A stretch of DNA of 64,000 nt. Origin: Faucicola osloensis_B. Lineage in GTDB: Bacteria > Pseudomonadota > Gammaproteobacteria > Pseudomonadales > Moraxellaceae. Positions 42,305 to 50,362 of the stretch are shown in pieces. Position 1 is the first letter of the stretch. Each line of letters opens with the position of its first letter. Position numbers and translations under genes: made by a program. The DNA is taken from assembly GCA_964211495.1 (NCBI GenBank), contig CAXORL010000001.1:1178001-1242000 (forward strand), read 5' to 3'. Under the pieces are notes generated by a model. It saw only the letters and a list, made by a program, of their open reading frames with translations, was not told where the DNA came from and made no database searches.

Positions 42305-45300
42305 TTACCTCGGTTGTCGTTTTGAGTCACTTTGTAATCTATTTACAAAATCCATGAATAACGCCTCTTTGTCCGCGTCAATCGTCATTGGTAGGCTTTG
42401 CCCGTCAAAGTTAAGATTGACGTTAACCGTCCTGTTTGCGCTTGCTTGTTTGTTTTGCTCAACAATCGCGGTTTGTCTATCGAGTGCAGCTTGGTTGTAG
42501 CGGATTTTCTCCGCGATATCTAGCAGATACGCGGTTGGGTCTTTGAAATTCGCCATCTGCTGTGTGGTGAGTGCTGCGCCTTCGGTAAGCCCATTCGCTG
42601 CCGTCCAATTCATGCGCCCATTTTTACCGTATCGGTTCATGAGCGATTGCGCTTGATCCATCGCTTGCTTATCGCTCAACCCTGCCGATTTCAAGAAGTT
42701 TTCCATCGCGGTCAGCGTGCTGTAATTAGCCACACTCTGCATAGATTTAGCAGTTGTCGCTCGGTTGCCCTCATCACGCGCTGCGCTATCTTTTGCCCAT
42801 TGCGCTTGTAGTTCTTTGTTTTTAGCAGCAATACTATCAAGCCGTGAGTCAAGTGAATTTAGCGCATTGCCGCCAACAGTAGCCGCGTTTTGATAAGCCC
42901 CACCGATGGCAGACGCTGATGATGCTACTTTGTTTGATGATGCCGCTACACGCTCGTTAGCTGCTTCAATTTCTGCGGCTGTCTTGACAGAGACGCGCCC
43001 TGTTTTATCCACTTCAACAACCAAGCCTTGTGCAGCCGCTTGTGCTTGCACCCAGCTAGGGATTGTATCGTTATTAGCCGCTACTGCCGCTTTTGCTGTT
43101 TTCTCAAATGCAGTTTGTAGTTGACTGGCTGACGCATTACCGTCTTTGACAATCATGTCGTAGCTAGTCTTAAAATCAGTCGCCTGTTCTGCTAATTGCT
43201 TTTTGGTTTGCAGCCCCATTAAACGATAGGCTTCGTTGACTGAGTTAATGCCAGGTGTTAACTCGTCAAGCTTGCGCCTAGCTAAGTCTAAGCCGTCCCC
43301 TAAGTCCTGCCCTGTTACCTTGCCTTGCTTGCCCAACTCGTTCCACATCGCGATGGCTTGATTAATTTCTGCCGTGTTGTCTGACTTTTTAGTCATCTCA
43401 AGCATAGCATTGCCAATCATGCCAGCCGCGTTGTAGCCTGCATCACTCAAATCTTTAAAACGACCTGACGCTTTTGTAATATCATCAGCCATTTTGCCGA
43501 TGTTTTTATCGACACCTGCGCCCAATGCGTCAACGGATTCAGTAACATCTTTTTGTTTTTGCTTGAGTTCATCGTTTGCGTCAATCGCTTTTTGAGCCGC
43601 CTCAACACTAACATCACCTGTCTTGCTAATAGCGATTTGTAGCCCTGCTTCAGCGGCTTGCTGTTTTAATCGCTCAGAGATAACGCCATCATTTACTTTG
43701 ACAGCGTCTTTTGCGTATTGGGCAAACGCCTCTTGTTGTTGCGCGGCTGACGCCTTACCATCAGCTGCCATTTTAAGGTAGGCTTGCTCACTTGCTTGGG
43801 CAGTCTCTGCTAATCGCTGCTGTTGTGTTTTAGCAGCTTCATCAAATGCCGTAACCGCTGATGATTTAAAGTTAGCCGTATCATCTTGGAATTTCTTTAA
43901 AAACTCGTCAGATTTGGCTTTCATTTGGTCACTGGCTTCAGCAAATCGCTTTGATACATCGCCAAACGTGACCATTGACCAAGCTTTTGACAATGCCGAG
44001 CCTAAGTCATACGCTGCGCCAACAACCGCGTCAAAGATAATCTTAACGCCCTTAATGCCATCAGCAATCACGCCCATGACGATAGAGACGCCTTGCAGTG
44101 AGCGGGTTAAAAATCCGACTTGCTCGCTAGTCTGGTCAATACCACCTGCGATATTTAATACATCGCTAAAGGTGTTATAAATTTCAAGCAAAGTAGTGCC
44201 GACTGTTTTAGCAACTTCCCACAGCGAACTCATGCCCTGCTCAAGTGCAGAGATTATCGCGGGGTCAATATTTTCAAGATTGTCCGCAATATCCATGATG
44301 CCTTGTGACAATCCGCTTGATGACTGCAGGGTTTTATCCATATCGCCCACAAGTAGCATAAAATTGTTTTTTAGCACTTGCACAGCATTGGCAAATGTAG
44401 TTGGTAGCGTTTCAAATTCTGCATTAATTACAGCAGATTGCTCTTGGATTGCTTTAAGCACAACATCGCTTGTAAGCTTTCCTTCACCTGCTAATTTTCT
44501 TAACTCGCCTGTTGTAACGCCAAGCCCATCAGCCAACGCTCTTGCTAATCGGGGTGATTGCTCCATAATTGAGTTAAATTCTTCGCCGCGCAACACGCCG
44601 CTTTGTAAACCTTGCACAAGCTGTACGATGGCAGCACTAGCAGACGCTGCACTACCACCAGACAATTTGATAGACTGGTTAATGGTTTCAGTAACTTGCA
44701 AAATGTCTTTTTGAGCCATTTTTAGCTCATTACCTGCGCGTGATATGCTAGCAAATAACAAGGCTGTATTTTCGATGCTTGTAAAAGTCTCATTGGCAAT
44801 CTGCTTAACACCATCAAAGCCATTTACAAATTCCACCCCTGCACCTGTCGCAAGGCGTACACGGCTTTCAAGGTTTTTAAAGTCATCGGCTATTTGGATA
44901 ATTTCCATCGCGCCAAACGACACACCCACCGCAGCCAATAAGCCCTGTAAGCTACCAAACGCATTAGCTACACCGCCTAGATTGCCGCGTAAATCGCTTT
45001 GTGCATTGTTGTGCTGTGCTACCGCGTTTGTCGTACCTGCCAACTCATTACGCAAAGATTGCAGACGCGCCTCGCCCGCTTCGGTCATGCGGTTAAATTC
45101 TTGCTGACTAATGCGCCCTTGCTCAAACTCGGTTTGTAAGTGGTTTAACGCTTGGCTAATGGCATTAATATCGCTTGTGATAGCATTATTACTACGCACA
45201 CCTAGCAAGCGGTCAATACTCGCCTCTGTCTGCTGCGCTGTTTGACTGGCGCGGTTTAACGCGCTAGACATGGCATTACCCAAATCGGTACTTGCTGTTT

Positions 45301-45739
45301 GCGCTTGTCCTAATCGCTGCTCTAACTGTGCAATCTCGGTTTGTGCTTGCTGTATCGATGTAAGGCTTGCCCCTGCCAACGTCATATTTTGCAAGCGAGC
45401 GCGGGCAGCGTCCAAATCATTGCTAAGGTTTTGCACATGGTTGGCAGCCGTCAAAAATGCCCGTTGTAGCTGTTCTTCGCTGATATTTGCGCCACGTACC
45501 AGCCCGTTTAATTGAGCAGTAGTGTTTTGTATGGTAGCGGTCAAATCATTGCTAGGCGCATTAAATAGCGTGGTTAATGCTTGCTCTGCGCGGGTGCTAT
45601 TCGTGCGTAAATCGTTGGTGTTGCCAATGATTGATTGTGTCGCGGCTTCAAATGCACTACGTGACTCGCGTAAGCCTTGATTAAATTGGTCAGTTAGCAT
45701 TTGCAATCTGACGCTAAAATTTAATTCGCTGTTTGCCAT
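42305..45739 (-). CDS. Tape measure protein
   Basis: A 1144-residue, Ala/Gln/Lys-rich, largely helical protein that sets tail length. A conserved tape-measure domain lies at about residues 270-470 (ISRAGNELKMAQKDILQVTE, LRGEEFNSIMEQSPRLARAL, LRKLAGEGKLTSDVVLKAI). Hydrophobic helices near 520-600 would cross the host membrane at injection. A roughly 75-residue segment is duplicated (about 650-725 and 850-925): AAEAGLQIAISKTGDVSVEA and AAAQGLVVEVDKTGRVSVKT. A tail of 1144 residues predicts about 170 nm if the usual 0.15 nm per residue holds (inference). Confidence 0.92.
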   Translation of the reverse strand: MANSELNFSVRLQMLTDQFNQGLRESRSAFEAATQSIIGNTNDLRTNSTRAEQALTTLFNAPSNDLTATIQNTTAQLNGLVRGANISEEQLQRAFLTAANHVQNLSNDLDAARARLQNMTLAGASLTSIQQAQTEIAQLEQRLGQAQTASTDLGNAMSSALNRASQTAQQTEASIDRLLGVRSNNAITSDINAISQALNHLQTEFEQGRISQQEFNRMTEAGEARLQSLRNELAGTTNAVAQHNNAQSDLRGNLGGVANAFGSLQGLLAAVGVSFGAMEIIQIADDFKNLESRVRLATGAGVEFVNGFDGVKQIANETFTSIENTALLFASISRAGNELKMAQKDILQVTETINQSIKLSGGSAASASAAIVQLVQGLQSGVLRGEEFNSIMEQSPRLARALADGLGVTTGELRKLAGEGKLTSDVVLKAIQEQSAVINAEFETLPTTFANAVQVLKNNFMLLVGDMDKTLQSSSGLSQGIMDIADNLENIDPAIISALEQGMSSLWEVAKTVGTTLLEIYNTFSDVLNIAGGIDQTSEQVGFLTRSLQGVSIVMGVIADGIKGVKIIFDAVVGAAYDLGSALSKAWSMVTFGDVSKRFAEASDQMKAKSDEFLKKFQDDTANFKSSAVTAFDEAAKTQQQRLAETAQASEQAYLKMAADGKASAAQQQEAFAQYAKDAVKVNDGVISERLKQQAAEAGLQIAISKTGDVSVEAAQKAIDANDELKQKQKDVTESVDALGAGVDKNIGKMADDITKASGRFKDLSDAGYNAAGMIGNAMLEMTKKSDNTAEINQAIAMWNELGKQGKVTGQDLGDGLDLARRKLDELTPGINSVNEAYRLMGLQTKKQLAEQATDFKTSYDMIVKDGNASASQLQTAFEKTAKAAVAANNDTIPSWVQAQAAAQGLVVEVDKTGRVSVKTAAEIEAANERVAASSNKVASSASAIGGAYQNAATVGGNALNSLDSRLDSIAAKNKELQAQWAKDSAARDEGNRATTAKSMQSVANYSTLTAMENFLKSAGLSDKQAMDQAQSLMNRYGKNGRMNWTAANGLTEGAALTTQQMANFKDPTAYLLDIAEKIRYNQAALDRQTAIVEQNKQASANRTVNVNLNFDGQSLPMTIDADKEALFMDFVNRLQSDSKRQPR

Positions 45740-45755
45740 GATTTTTCCTTGGGCA

Positions 45756-45787
45756 ATAAAAAAGCCTTAGTGGTTAGCTAAGGCTTT
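45756..45787 (-). terminator. Leftward terminator after rha
   Basis: AAAGCCTTAG (45761-45770) pairs with CTAAGGCTTT (45778-45787), with a U6 run on the leftward side. It overlaps the rha stop codon and lies 20 bp before the tape measure start. Confidence 0.85.
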
Positions 45788-46282
45788 ATCAAAATGGGTT
45801 AATTGGGGTTGTAATTGATGTTCAACTTGTTGAATAGCCAAGTCTAAGGCATCGCGTTTCTTTTTCCAGTCCGCCAACCCCTTACCATGCATACTGGCAT
45901 TGGCTTTTTCTTGTTCTTTGGTAGCATATAAAATCGCCTGAGCCTGTAGTAACCCCATTTGACCAGTCATTAATAGGCTTTTAGCTTTAACGAAAGCATC
46001 AATCAATGCTTCTTTAAAATCTAAAACCCGCTCAGTATTACGTAGCATAGTCATCAATAAGTATGCTTGACGCTCATCAAGTAAAGCAATTTGCATGATT
46101 TGCTGCCCACCATTAGTGGCAAAGGGTCGGATTTGAAATCCTACCCTATTATATTTATTAAAACGTCTTTCATGCTTTCTTAACAGTTTCAATACTGCTT
46201 GGTGCGTGTTGCCTGTGCCATCAGCAATCGCAAGGCTTGTTGTGAAAGGTTGATTTTGTTCAATCGTTACTAAATTTTCCAT
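45767..46282 (-). CDS. Rha family phage regulatory protein
   Basis: A 171-residue protein of the Rha family. The characteristic winged-helix region is IADGTGNTHQAVLKLLRKHERRF, followed by IALLDERQAYLLMTMLRNTERVLDFK. Rha proteins (named from P22) are regulators that interfere with growth in some host backgrounds; exact role here is unknown. It is odd to find it inside the tail module, between a moron-like gene and the tape measure. It has its own strong ribosome-binding site (TAGGTGAG) embedded in an unusual hairpin region, and terminators on both sides, so it behaves as a separate unit. Confidence 0.85.
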   Translation of the reverse strand: MENLVTIEQNQPFTTSLAIADGTGNTHQAVLKLLRKHERRFNKYNRVGFQIRPFATNGGQQIMQIALLDERQAYLLMTMLRNTERVLDFKEALIDAFVKAKSLLMTGQMGLLQAQAILYATKEQEKANASMHGKGLADWKKKRDALDLAIQQVEHQLQPQLTHFDKALANH

Positions 46283-46284
46283 AG

Positions 46285-46355
46285 TCTCACCTATAGTTAG
46301 TTATCTCACCTAAAAAGAAACCCCGATAGACTAGGTGAGAGAATCTATCGGGGTT
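46285..46355 (-). promoter_or_regulatory. Interleaved hairpins over the rha ribosome-binding site
   Basis: On the minus strand AACCCCGATAGA (46355-46344) pairs perfectly with TCTATCGGGGTT (46330-46319), followed by TCTTTTT: a terminator. Its loop carries TCTCACCTA (46340-46332), an exact complement of TAGGTGAGA, which occurs twice downstream (46312-46304 and 46293-46285). The last copy is the rha Shine-Dalgarno. The two pairings are interleaved (pseudoknot-like). In read-through RNA the loop could mask the rha start. Confidence 0.65.
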
Positions 46356-46403
46356 AAGCGTAAATCTTTAATCTAAAAATTGCTCACCTTACAGGTTGGC
46401 AAT

Positions 46404-46433
46404 AAAAAACCCCAATCTTTCGACTGGGGTTTT
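46404..46433 (-). terminator. Leftward terminator downstream of moron
   Basis: AAAACCCCA (46406-46414) pairs with TGGGGTTTT (46425-46433), U-run on the leftward side. It is about 20 nt past the stop of the 17-codon remnant (46452). Confidence 0.85.
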
Positions 46434-46451
46434 ATAAGTTAAAAGTTAATA

Positions 46452-46505
46452 TTAAGCGAGCACTGCAATCGACCAACTAGCACCTTCCCATGCGTTTAAC
46501 CTCGC
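46452..46505 (-). pseudogene. Possible 3' remnant of a phage structural gene
   Basis: A 17-codon open segment with no start codon ends in TAA at 46452: ARLNAWEGASWSIAVLA. The composition looks like a genuine protein C-terminus and it is followed properly by a terminator. It may be the tail end of a gene whose body was replaced when the 204-aa gene entered. This could also be chance; it is short. Confidence 0.3.
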
Positions 46506-46529
46506 CTAGTGGGTTTTATAAACAACATG

Positions 46530-47144
46530 TTACTGACAGCGGCTAATTTTACTATTGAACTTCCCTAAGTCATTAGTACCTTGCTTTAAATATTCATTAG
46601 AGCCAACTTCATTTTTACTCATAAATTCTAAGTATGCGTTAACTTGTGCATCCATGGCTGAATAAAGATGCGCTTGAGCCAAGGTAAGACATGGTGTTAA
46701 ATTCATATCTTCAAGCTCTCTTTTTTCATCTTGCAGGCTTTTAACAACATTTGGTAGAGCTATTCTAGCTGTCCTGCTTGCTAATTCAGTGCTATCTACC
46801 CACCTTCTCATTAATTCTTTTAATTTATTCCTGCCTTGTTCTTCGTCAATAGAGTTTTTTGGGCTGAAATCCTGTTTATCTGCATCGGGTATCTTTTGAA
46901 GCAAAAGGGACTTGCCAATAGGTGAAAGCATGTTAATTTCTTCGCTCGCAGTTTTCACAATTTCTTTTTGATGAGCAATTTCTTCTTGATCAGCCTCCAA
47001 CCTAGCCGTTTCAGCCTGCACTTTAGCAGACTCAGCTTGCATAATCGCTAACCGCTCTTCATGCTTTTTACTCGAATAGTAAGAATAACCGAAAACACCA
47101 ATGGCGATGAGTATGACAAAAGCGATAAGTGATTTAATATTCAT
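46530..47144 (-). CDS. Moron-like single-TM coiled-coil protein
   Basis: A 204-residue protein unlike its tail-gene neighbours. A membrane anchor at residues 5-22 (SLIAFVILIAIGVFGYSY) is followed by a long charged coiled coil (RLAIMQAESAKVQAETARLE), then a helical domain with two cysteines (LTPCLTL and the C-terminal SRCQ). The topology suggests a periplasmic or surface-facing helical stalk. It has its own promoter (47175-47203) inside the end of the previous gene, a ribosome-binding site (GAGAAAG) and a terminator, which is the layout of a moron expressed from the prophage. Superinfection exclusion or host-fitness roles are plausible but unproven. Confidence 0.75.
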   Translation of the reverse strand: MNIKSLIAFVILIAIGVFGYSYYSSKKHEERLAIMQAESAKVQAETARLEADQEEIAHQKEIVKTASEEINMLSPIGKSLLLQKIPDADKQDFSPKNSIDEEQGRNKLKELMRRWVDSTELASRTARIALPNVVKSLQDEKRELEDMNLTPCLTLAQAHLYSAMDAQVNAYLEFMSKNEVGSNEYLKQGTNDLGKFNSKISRCQ

Positions 47145-47174
47145 AATTCTTTCTCTAATGTTTCAGACACTCAA

Positions 47175-47203
47175 ATCATAAACAAGCGTCTAGCAAAACA
47201 CAA
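47175..47203 (-). promoter_or_regulatory. Sigma70-type promoter for the moron-like gene
   Basis: On the minus strand: -35 TTGTGT (47203-47198), 17-bp spacer, -10 TATGAT (47180-47175). The predicted start is about 25 bp before the ATG at 47144. It is placed right at the end of the upstream tail gene (stop at 47206). Confidence 0.6.
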
Positions 47204-47205
47204 TA

Positions 47206-47613
47206 TCAAACCGTCTTAAACTTTAGCGTCACTGCGAAATAATCGTCTAAGTTTGGGCTGTTAAAGCCTTTAAATGGTGTCGCTTCAATTGGACTTGCTT
47301 CATGGTCAAACATCACATTGACAATTTTTGTCACCCCATCTGCTACGTACTCGAGTGTAAATGTCGCTTCGGGTATCGCCGCTTGTTCGTGCAGTTTATT
47401 GACTGTATCACGAGTGATTAAGCCTAGCCCATCATCAGATTGCAGCGTCATAGGTTTGCCAGCCAGTTTTACCGCTTGCTGTACGTCATACGCACCGCTT
47501 AGTGTATAAACGCCTGTGGCTGCAACTGGCGACCAATTAAGGTCATCGGTTGGGTATAAATCGTATGGCAGCTCAATGACCGTGTTTGTCTTAAGGTTGG
47601 TTAGTTTAGCCAT
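47206..47613 (-). CDS. Phage tail protein following the assembly chaperones
   Basis: A 135-residue beta-rich protein (MAKLTNLKTNTVIELPYDLY, ending DDYFAVTLKFKTV). Its start lies inside the end of the frameshifted chaperone reading frame (13-bp overlap), so it is coupled to the tail assembly chaperones. In many tailed phages a gene here encodes a small tail component or a tape-measure partner. Sequence alone does not name it. The moron promoter overlaps its 3' flank. Confidence 0.7.
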   Translation of the reverse strand: MAKLTNLKTNTVIELPYDLYPTDDLNWSPVAATGVYTLSGAYDVQQAVKLAGKPMTLQSDDGLGLITRDTVNKLHEQAAIPEATFTLEYVADGVTKIVNVMFDHEASPIEATPFKGFNSPNLDDYFAVTLKFKTV

Positions 47614-47906
47614 TCGTCAATCTCTGCTAGGTATTTGGTTAAATCTTTGCTGTCTGCTTGCGCGATACGCATCGCATTAATTAGCATTTTATGCGATTGT
47701 ATCTTTTGCGCTTTGGCGGCATAGAGATAGCCCATAAACTGTTTGTAAGGCATCATCATAATGTCGGTGCGTTGATGCCCGGCTGCGATAAGCTGTCCGA
47801 TAAGACACTCAAAATAGTAGTAACATTCTGCGATGCTTGGCTGACGATTCGACTTGTTAGGGCGTTTTGTATCTCTACTAGACTGTCTAACGATGTCAAA
47901 AAAAAA
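47601..47906 (-). CDS. Tail assembly chaperone, -1 frame extension (T part)
   Basis: This frame has no start of its own. From the slippery run it is open in the -1 frame through DIVRQSSRDTKRP, PSIAECYYYFECLIGQLI, MMMPYKQFMGYLYAAKAQK to the stop at 47601-47603, about 100 codons. The fused product (48199 to 47601) would be about 200 residues. A short N-terminal protein with a longer -1 frameshifted form just upstream of the tape measure region is the hallmark of gpG/gpGT-type chaperones in phage lambda and many long-tailed phages. Tyr/Met-rich helices support a genuine protein. Confidence 0.8.
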   Translation of the reverse strand, partial: FFFDIVRQSSRDTKRPNKSNRQPSIAECYYYFECLIGQLIAAGHQRTDIMMMPYKQFMGYLYAAKAQKIQSHKMLINAMRIAQADSKDLTKYLAEIDEWLN

Positions 47907-48199
47907 TCCTTATGCTCATTTACAATCGTTTTGCACAGTGCTAGATAATCTTGATAAGGCAATGCTTTAATCTCGTTAAACTCTAACCCCGTGGCATTGG
48001 CAGCATAGACAATAAATTGCTCGTTATGCTTACCGACCAATCTAAACAACTCTTTAGCGGACAACTGACCGTTTGACTTTGCTAATACTGCATCTAACTC
48101 GTCTAAAAATGGGTACATACCCAAGCCATAATTGCCGTAATCTTGCGCAGTCATGGGTTTTACGGTGATTGCTTTACCGTTGATTATTAACTGATCCAT
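47756..48199 (-). CDS. Tail assembly chaperone (G-like), zero frame
   Basis: A 147-residue soluble helical protein (MDQLIINGKAITVKPMTAQDYG, LGKHNEQF-type middle). It lies between the tail tube gene and the tape measure module, the usual spot of the G-like chaperone that holds the tape measure during tail assembly. The codons GAT TTT TTT TTG at 47908-47897 form a run of nine T (47906-47898), giving the slippery heptamer T-TTT-TTT in frame. A -1 slip there yields the extended form. Zero-frame termination is at 47756. Confidence 0.82.
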   Translation of the reverse strand: MDQLIINGKAITVKPMTAQDYGNYGLGMYPFLDELDAVLAKSNGQLSAKELFRLVGKHNEQFIVYAANATGLEFNEIKALPYQDYLALCKTIVNEHKDFFLTSLDSLVEIQNALTSRIVSQASQNVTTILSVLSDSLSQPGINAPTL

Positions 48200-48250
48200 A
48201 ATTTATCCCAGTGATTAAAAATCTTAAAAAATCCTTAATGACTAAAATAA

Positions 48251-48276
48251 AAAAAGACACTCCGAAAAGTGCCTTT
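48251..48276 (-). terminator. Leftward terminator after tail tube gene
   Basis: AAAGACACT (48253-48261) pairs with AGTGCCTTT (48268-48276, one G-U) and a U7 run follows leftward. It probably raises tail tube mRNA relative to downstream genes. Confidence 0.8.
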
Positions 48277-48294
48277 ATATCGTAAACCGTGCGC

Positions 48295-49011
48295 TTACAA
48301 CAATTCGATGTTTGCCATCTTGCCGTCAGTCATCAATACTTGACCTGTGAATTGCAGCTCACCGTATTCATCGTTAATCACATCAAACGAGCCATCAAGA
48401 TTGATTTTAGCTTTATAGATTTCAATCTTAACAGGCGCATTGCTCTCGGCTGTGTTTAAACCATCAAATACAAGGTAATACTCGCCTTGTGGCTGGCTTA
48501 AAAACTCGATGCGCGTTTTATCGCCAAACTTGTAGCTTGCTTTAAGCGGTTGGGTCAAACTTGAACTGGTTGAGATATAAGTGACCCGACCAAAGTTAGC
48601 GTCAAGCAAATAATCTGTACCTGCAACCAATGGTTGACTTGCGTTATCAGTGATAACTAAATCAGTGATTTTACCGCCTTGTAGCTGCCACGTATCGCCT
48701 TTAGCCAGTGTTTTGGTCTCACCCGTTACGGTAGCACCCTTGACAGTTTGCACAGCACCCTTAAACGCCAATGCTAAGTTATCAGCGTTTAGATTGTCCG
48801 TGGTAAAACCGATTGTCATAGTCTGCCCTGTGACTAGCACATGGTCAACTGCACGAAAACCCGACTCGGATTCTTTGTGCTCAACTTCATCAACCGATGT
48901 TTCAAGTGATAACGCGGATACGTTGCCAACTTCGCGCAATGCACCTATCACACCTGCTGTAATTGTGGCAATGCGTAGTTTGCCTTGTCCACTAAAATAA
49001 CGATTTGCCAT
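48295..49011 (-). CDS. Major tail tube protein
   Basis: A 238-residue protein (MANRYFSGQGKLRIATITAG). The pattern VSALSLETSVDEVEHKES, LAFKGAVQTVKG, ITDNASQPLVAGTDYLLDAN and FGRVTYIS is typical of tail tube subunits, with Ig-like C-terminal beta strands. It should polymerise to form the tail tube. It is followed by its own terminator, as expected for an abundant structural protein, and is preceded by the tail terminator-like gene. Confidence 0.85.
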   Translation of the reverse strand: MANRYFSGQGKLRIATITAGVIGALREVGNVSALSLETSVDEVEHKESESGFRAVDHVLVTGQTMTIGFTTDNLNADNLALAFKGAVQTVKGATVTGETKTLAKGDTWQLQGGKITDLVITDNASQPLVAGTDYLLDANFGRVTYISTSSSLTQPLKASYKFGDKTRIEFLSQPQGEYYLVFDGLNTAESNAPVKIEIYKAKINLDGSFDVINDEYGELQFTGQVLMTDGKMANIELL

Positions 49012-49019
49012 AATGACTC

Positions 49020-49439
49020 CTATAGCGTAAAGATTGTTTTGAAAGTAAAAGGAATATAAGAGAATGAATTGTCAAAACCTGCGATATCGTTACCCGTGGG
49101 TACAAATGCCGCCTTGTTGTTTGGTGTAAAGCCTAAAATCGCTTGTAATGCCTTGATGATAAAATCCCCCGCGTCATCAATCAGATTGTCGGCTGTGTTT
49201 TGAGACTGAGCATTAGCAATGGTAAAAACAACCGTGTAGTTTTGGGTGTATTTCACGCGGCTACCCTGTCCTGCGGTATCTAGCACGCTATGGCCACGAT
49301 AGACGATGTAAGCGGCTGGGGTGATTTGCTTTTGTACTGATACATCATTGAGTGACTGCAATATCGCCACACGTTTAAACAATCCAGTGCCCTGAAGCAA
49401 AGTTTTTAACTCATTTGACGCGCTAAAAAAGTTAATCAT
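49020..49439 (-). CDS. Probable tail terminator / completion protein
   Basis: A 139-residue protein (MINFFSASNELKTLLQGTG). The sequence VSVQKQITPAAYIVYRGHSV and TQNYTVVFTIANAQSQNTAD suggests the alpha/beta fold of tail terminators (lambda gpU, Mu gp37-like). Position just before the tail tube gene and 8-bp overlap with the gpG-like gene agree. Assigned by context more than by sequence. Confidence 0.65.
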   Translation of the reverse strand: MINFFSASNELKTLLQGTGLFKRVAILQSLNDVSVQKQITPAAYIVYRGHSVLDTAGQGSRVKYTQNYTVVFTIANAQSQNTADNLIDDAGDFIIKALQAILGFTPNNKAAFVPTGNDIAGFDNSFSYIPFTFKTIFTL

Positions 49440-49911
49440 TGCTTAAAATCCTGTTTAGTGTGTTGATAACATATTGCTGATTAGCTTGTGTAAAGCCCAT
49501 AAACGGACGCGCTACCACAAACACCTCTTTTTTACTCACCCAGCCGTAAGCGGTTTTAAATCGCAAAAACTCAGCATTTTTAGCCTTGATATGCGCCCCA
49601 TAGTGCAGGTAAGGCGCATATACCACGTTTGTGCCCCACTCGACACCATCGGGCATCGGGTTAAAAGTGATTGAATTTAATAGCCTACCTGTATCGCGTA
49701 GCGTCTCACCACTTTGCACAATAGCGCGTAGTGATTTTTGCCACGGCACGCCATCGGGTGATGATTGATTCTCAAAGTTTTGCTGCGTCTGATAAACCAT
49801 CTCGCTACCGACATCGTTTGCAAACTCGTTAAACTTTGGCGCGTCAAACAACAAGCCCGATAGCGCATTAATCACGCTTTGGTTGCCATCAAAATCAATC
49901 TCGATACGCAT
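49432..49911 (-). CDS. Phage virion morphogenesis protein (Mu gpG-like)
   Basis: A 159-residue protein with the signature of the phage virion morphogenesis family: FENQSSPDGVPWQ, then LRDTGRLLNSITF and VVYAPYLHYGAHI, ending near PFMGFTQANQQYV. In Mu the equivalent gpG acts in tail completion or head-tail joining. It overlaps the next gene by 8 bp and the previous by 1 bp. Confidence 0.85.
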   Translation of the reverse strand: MRIEIDFDGNQSVINALSGLLFDAPKFNEFANDVGSEMVYQTQQNFENQSSPDGVPWQKSLRAIVQSGETLRDTGRLLNSITFNPMPDGVEWGTNVVYAPYLHYGAHIKAKNAEFLRFKTAYGWVSKKEVFVVARPFMGFTQANQQYVINTLNRILSND

Positions 49912-50357
49912 TAAAAACCGCCTTTTATCGTGGGCATGGTGGCAAACACATCATCACCAAAGTATTGCCCTGGGTAACTACCACCAATCGGCGTTACTGC
50001 TTTGATGTAGGTTTTGCTTTGCTCATCAGCTGTTAACGGCTCAGCAAAAGTGATATTTGCCTTTTTAGCCGCCACATCTTTGAGCCATGCCACCGCTTCA
50101 TCGTAACGAGCCTTCACCTCGTCTGTGGCTTCGACCATATACAAGCGATACCTTGCGATATTGCAAGCAATCACGGTTAAATACTCGGTTTTATTGACTG
50201 GTGTTGAGTAGCGCACTGACAGATAGCTATTGATTTGCTCTGTAGCGTCTTTTAGTGCTTTATCCGTTGCATCTAGCCCGTCATTGTGCATATTTTCAAG
50301 CTGTACGATTTCATGCTCACCAAATCGTACTAGCATATCGTCACGGGTTGCATACAT
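49911..50357 (-). CDS. DUF1320 head-tail joining protein (Mu gp36-like)
   Basis: A 148-residue protein matching DUF1320: MYATRDDMLVRFGEHEI, TEQINSYLSVRYSTPV, then ACNIARYRLYM and YDEAVAWLKDVA. Members are head-tail connector components of Mu-like phages. It shares the start/stop overlap (ATGCG-type, 1 bp) with the gpG-like gene, indicating coupling. Confidence 0.88.
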   Translation of the reverse strand: MYATRDDMLVRFGEHEIVQLENMHNDGLDATDKALKDATEQINSYLSVRYSTPVNKTEYLTVIACNIARYRLYMVEATDEVKARYDEAVAWLKDVAAKKANITFAEPLTADEQSKTYIKAVTPIGGSYPGQYFGDDVFATMPTIKGGF

Positions 50358-50362
50358 GGCAA

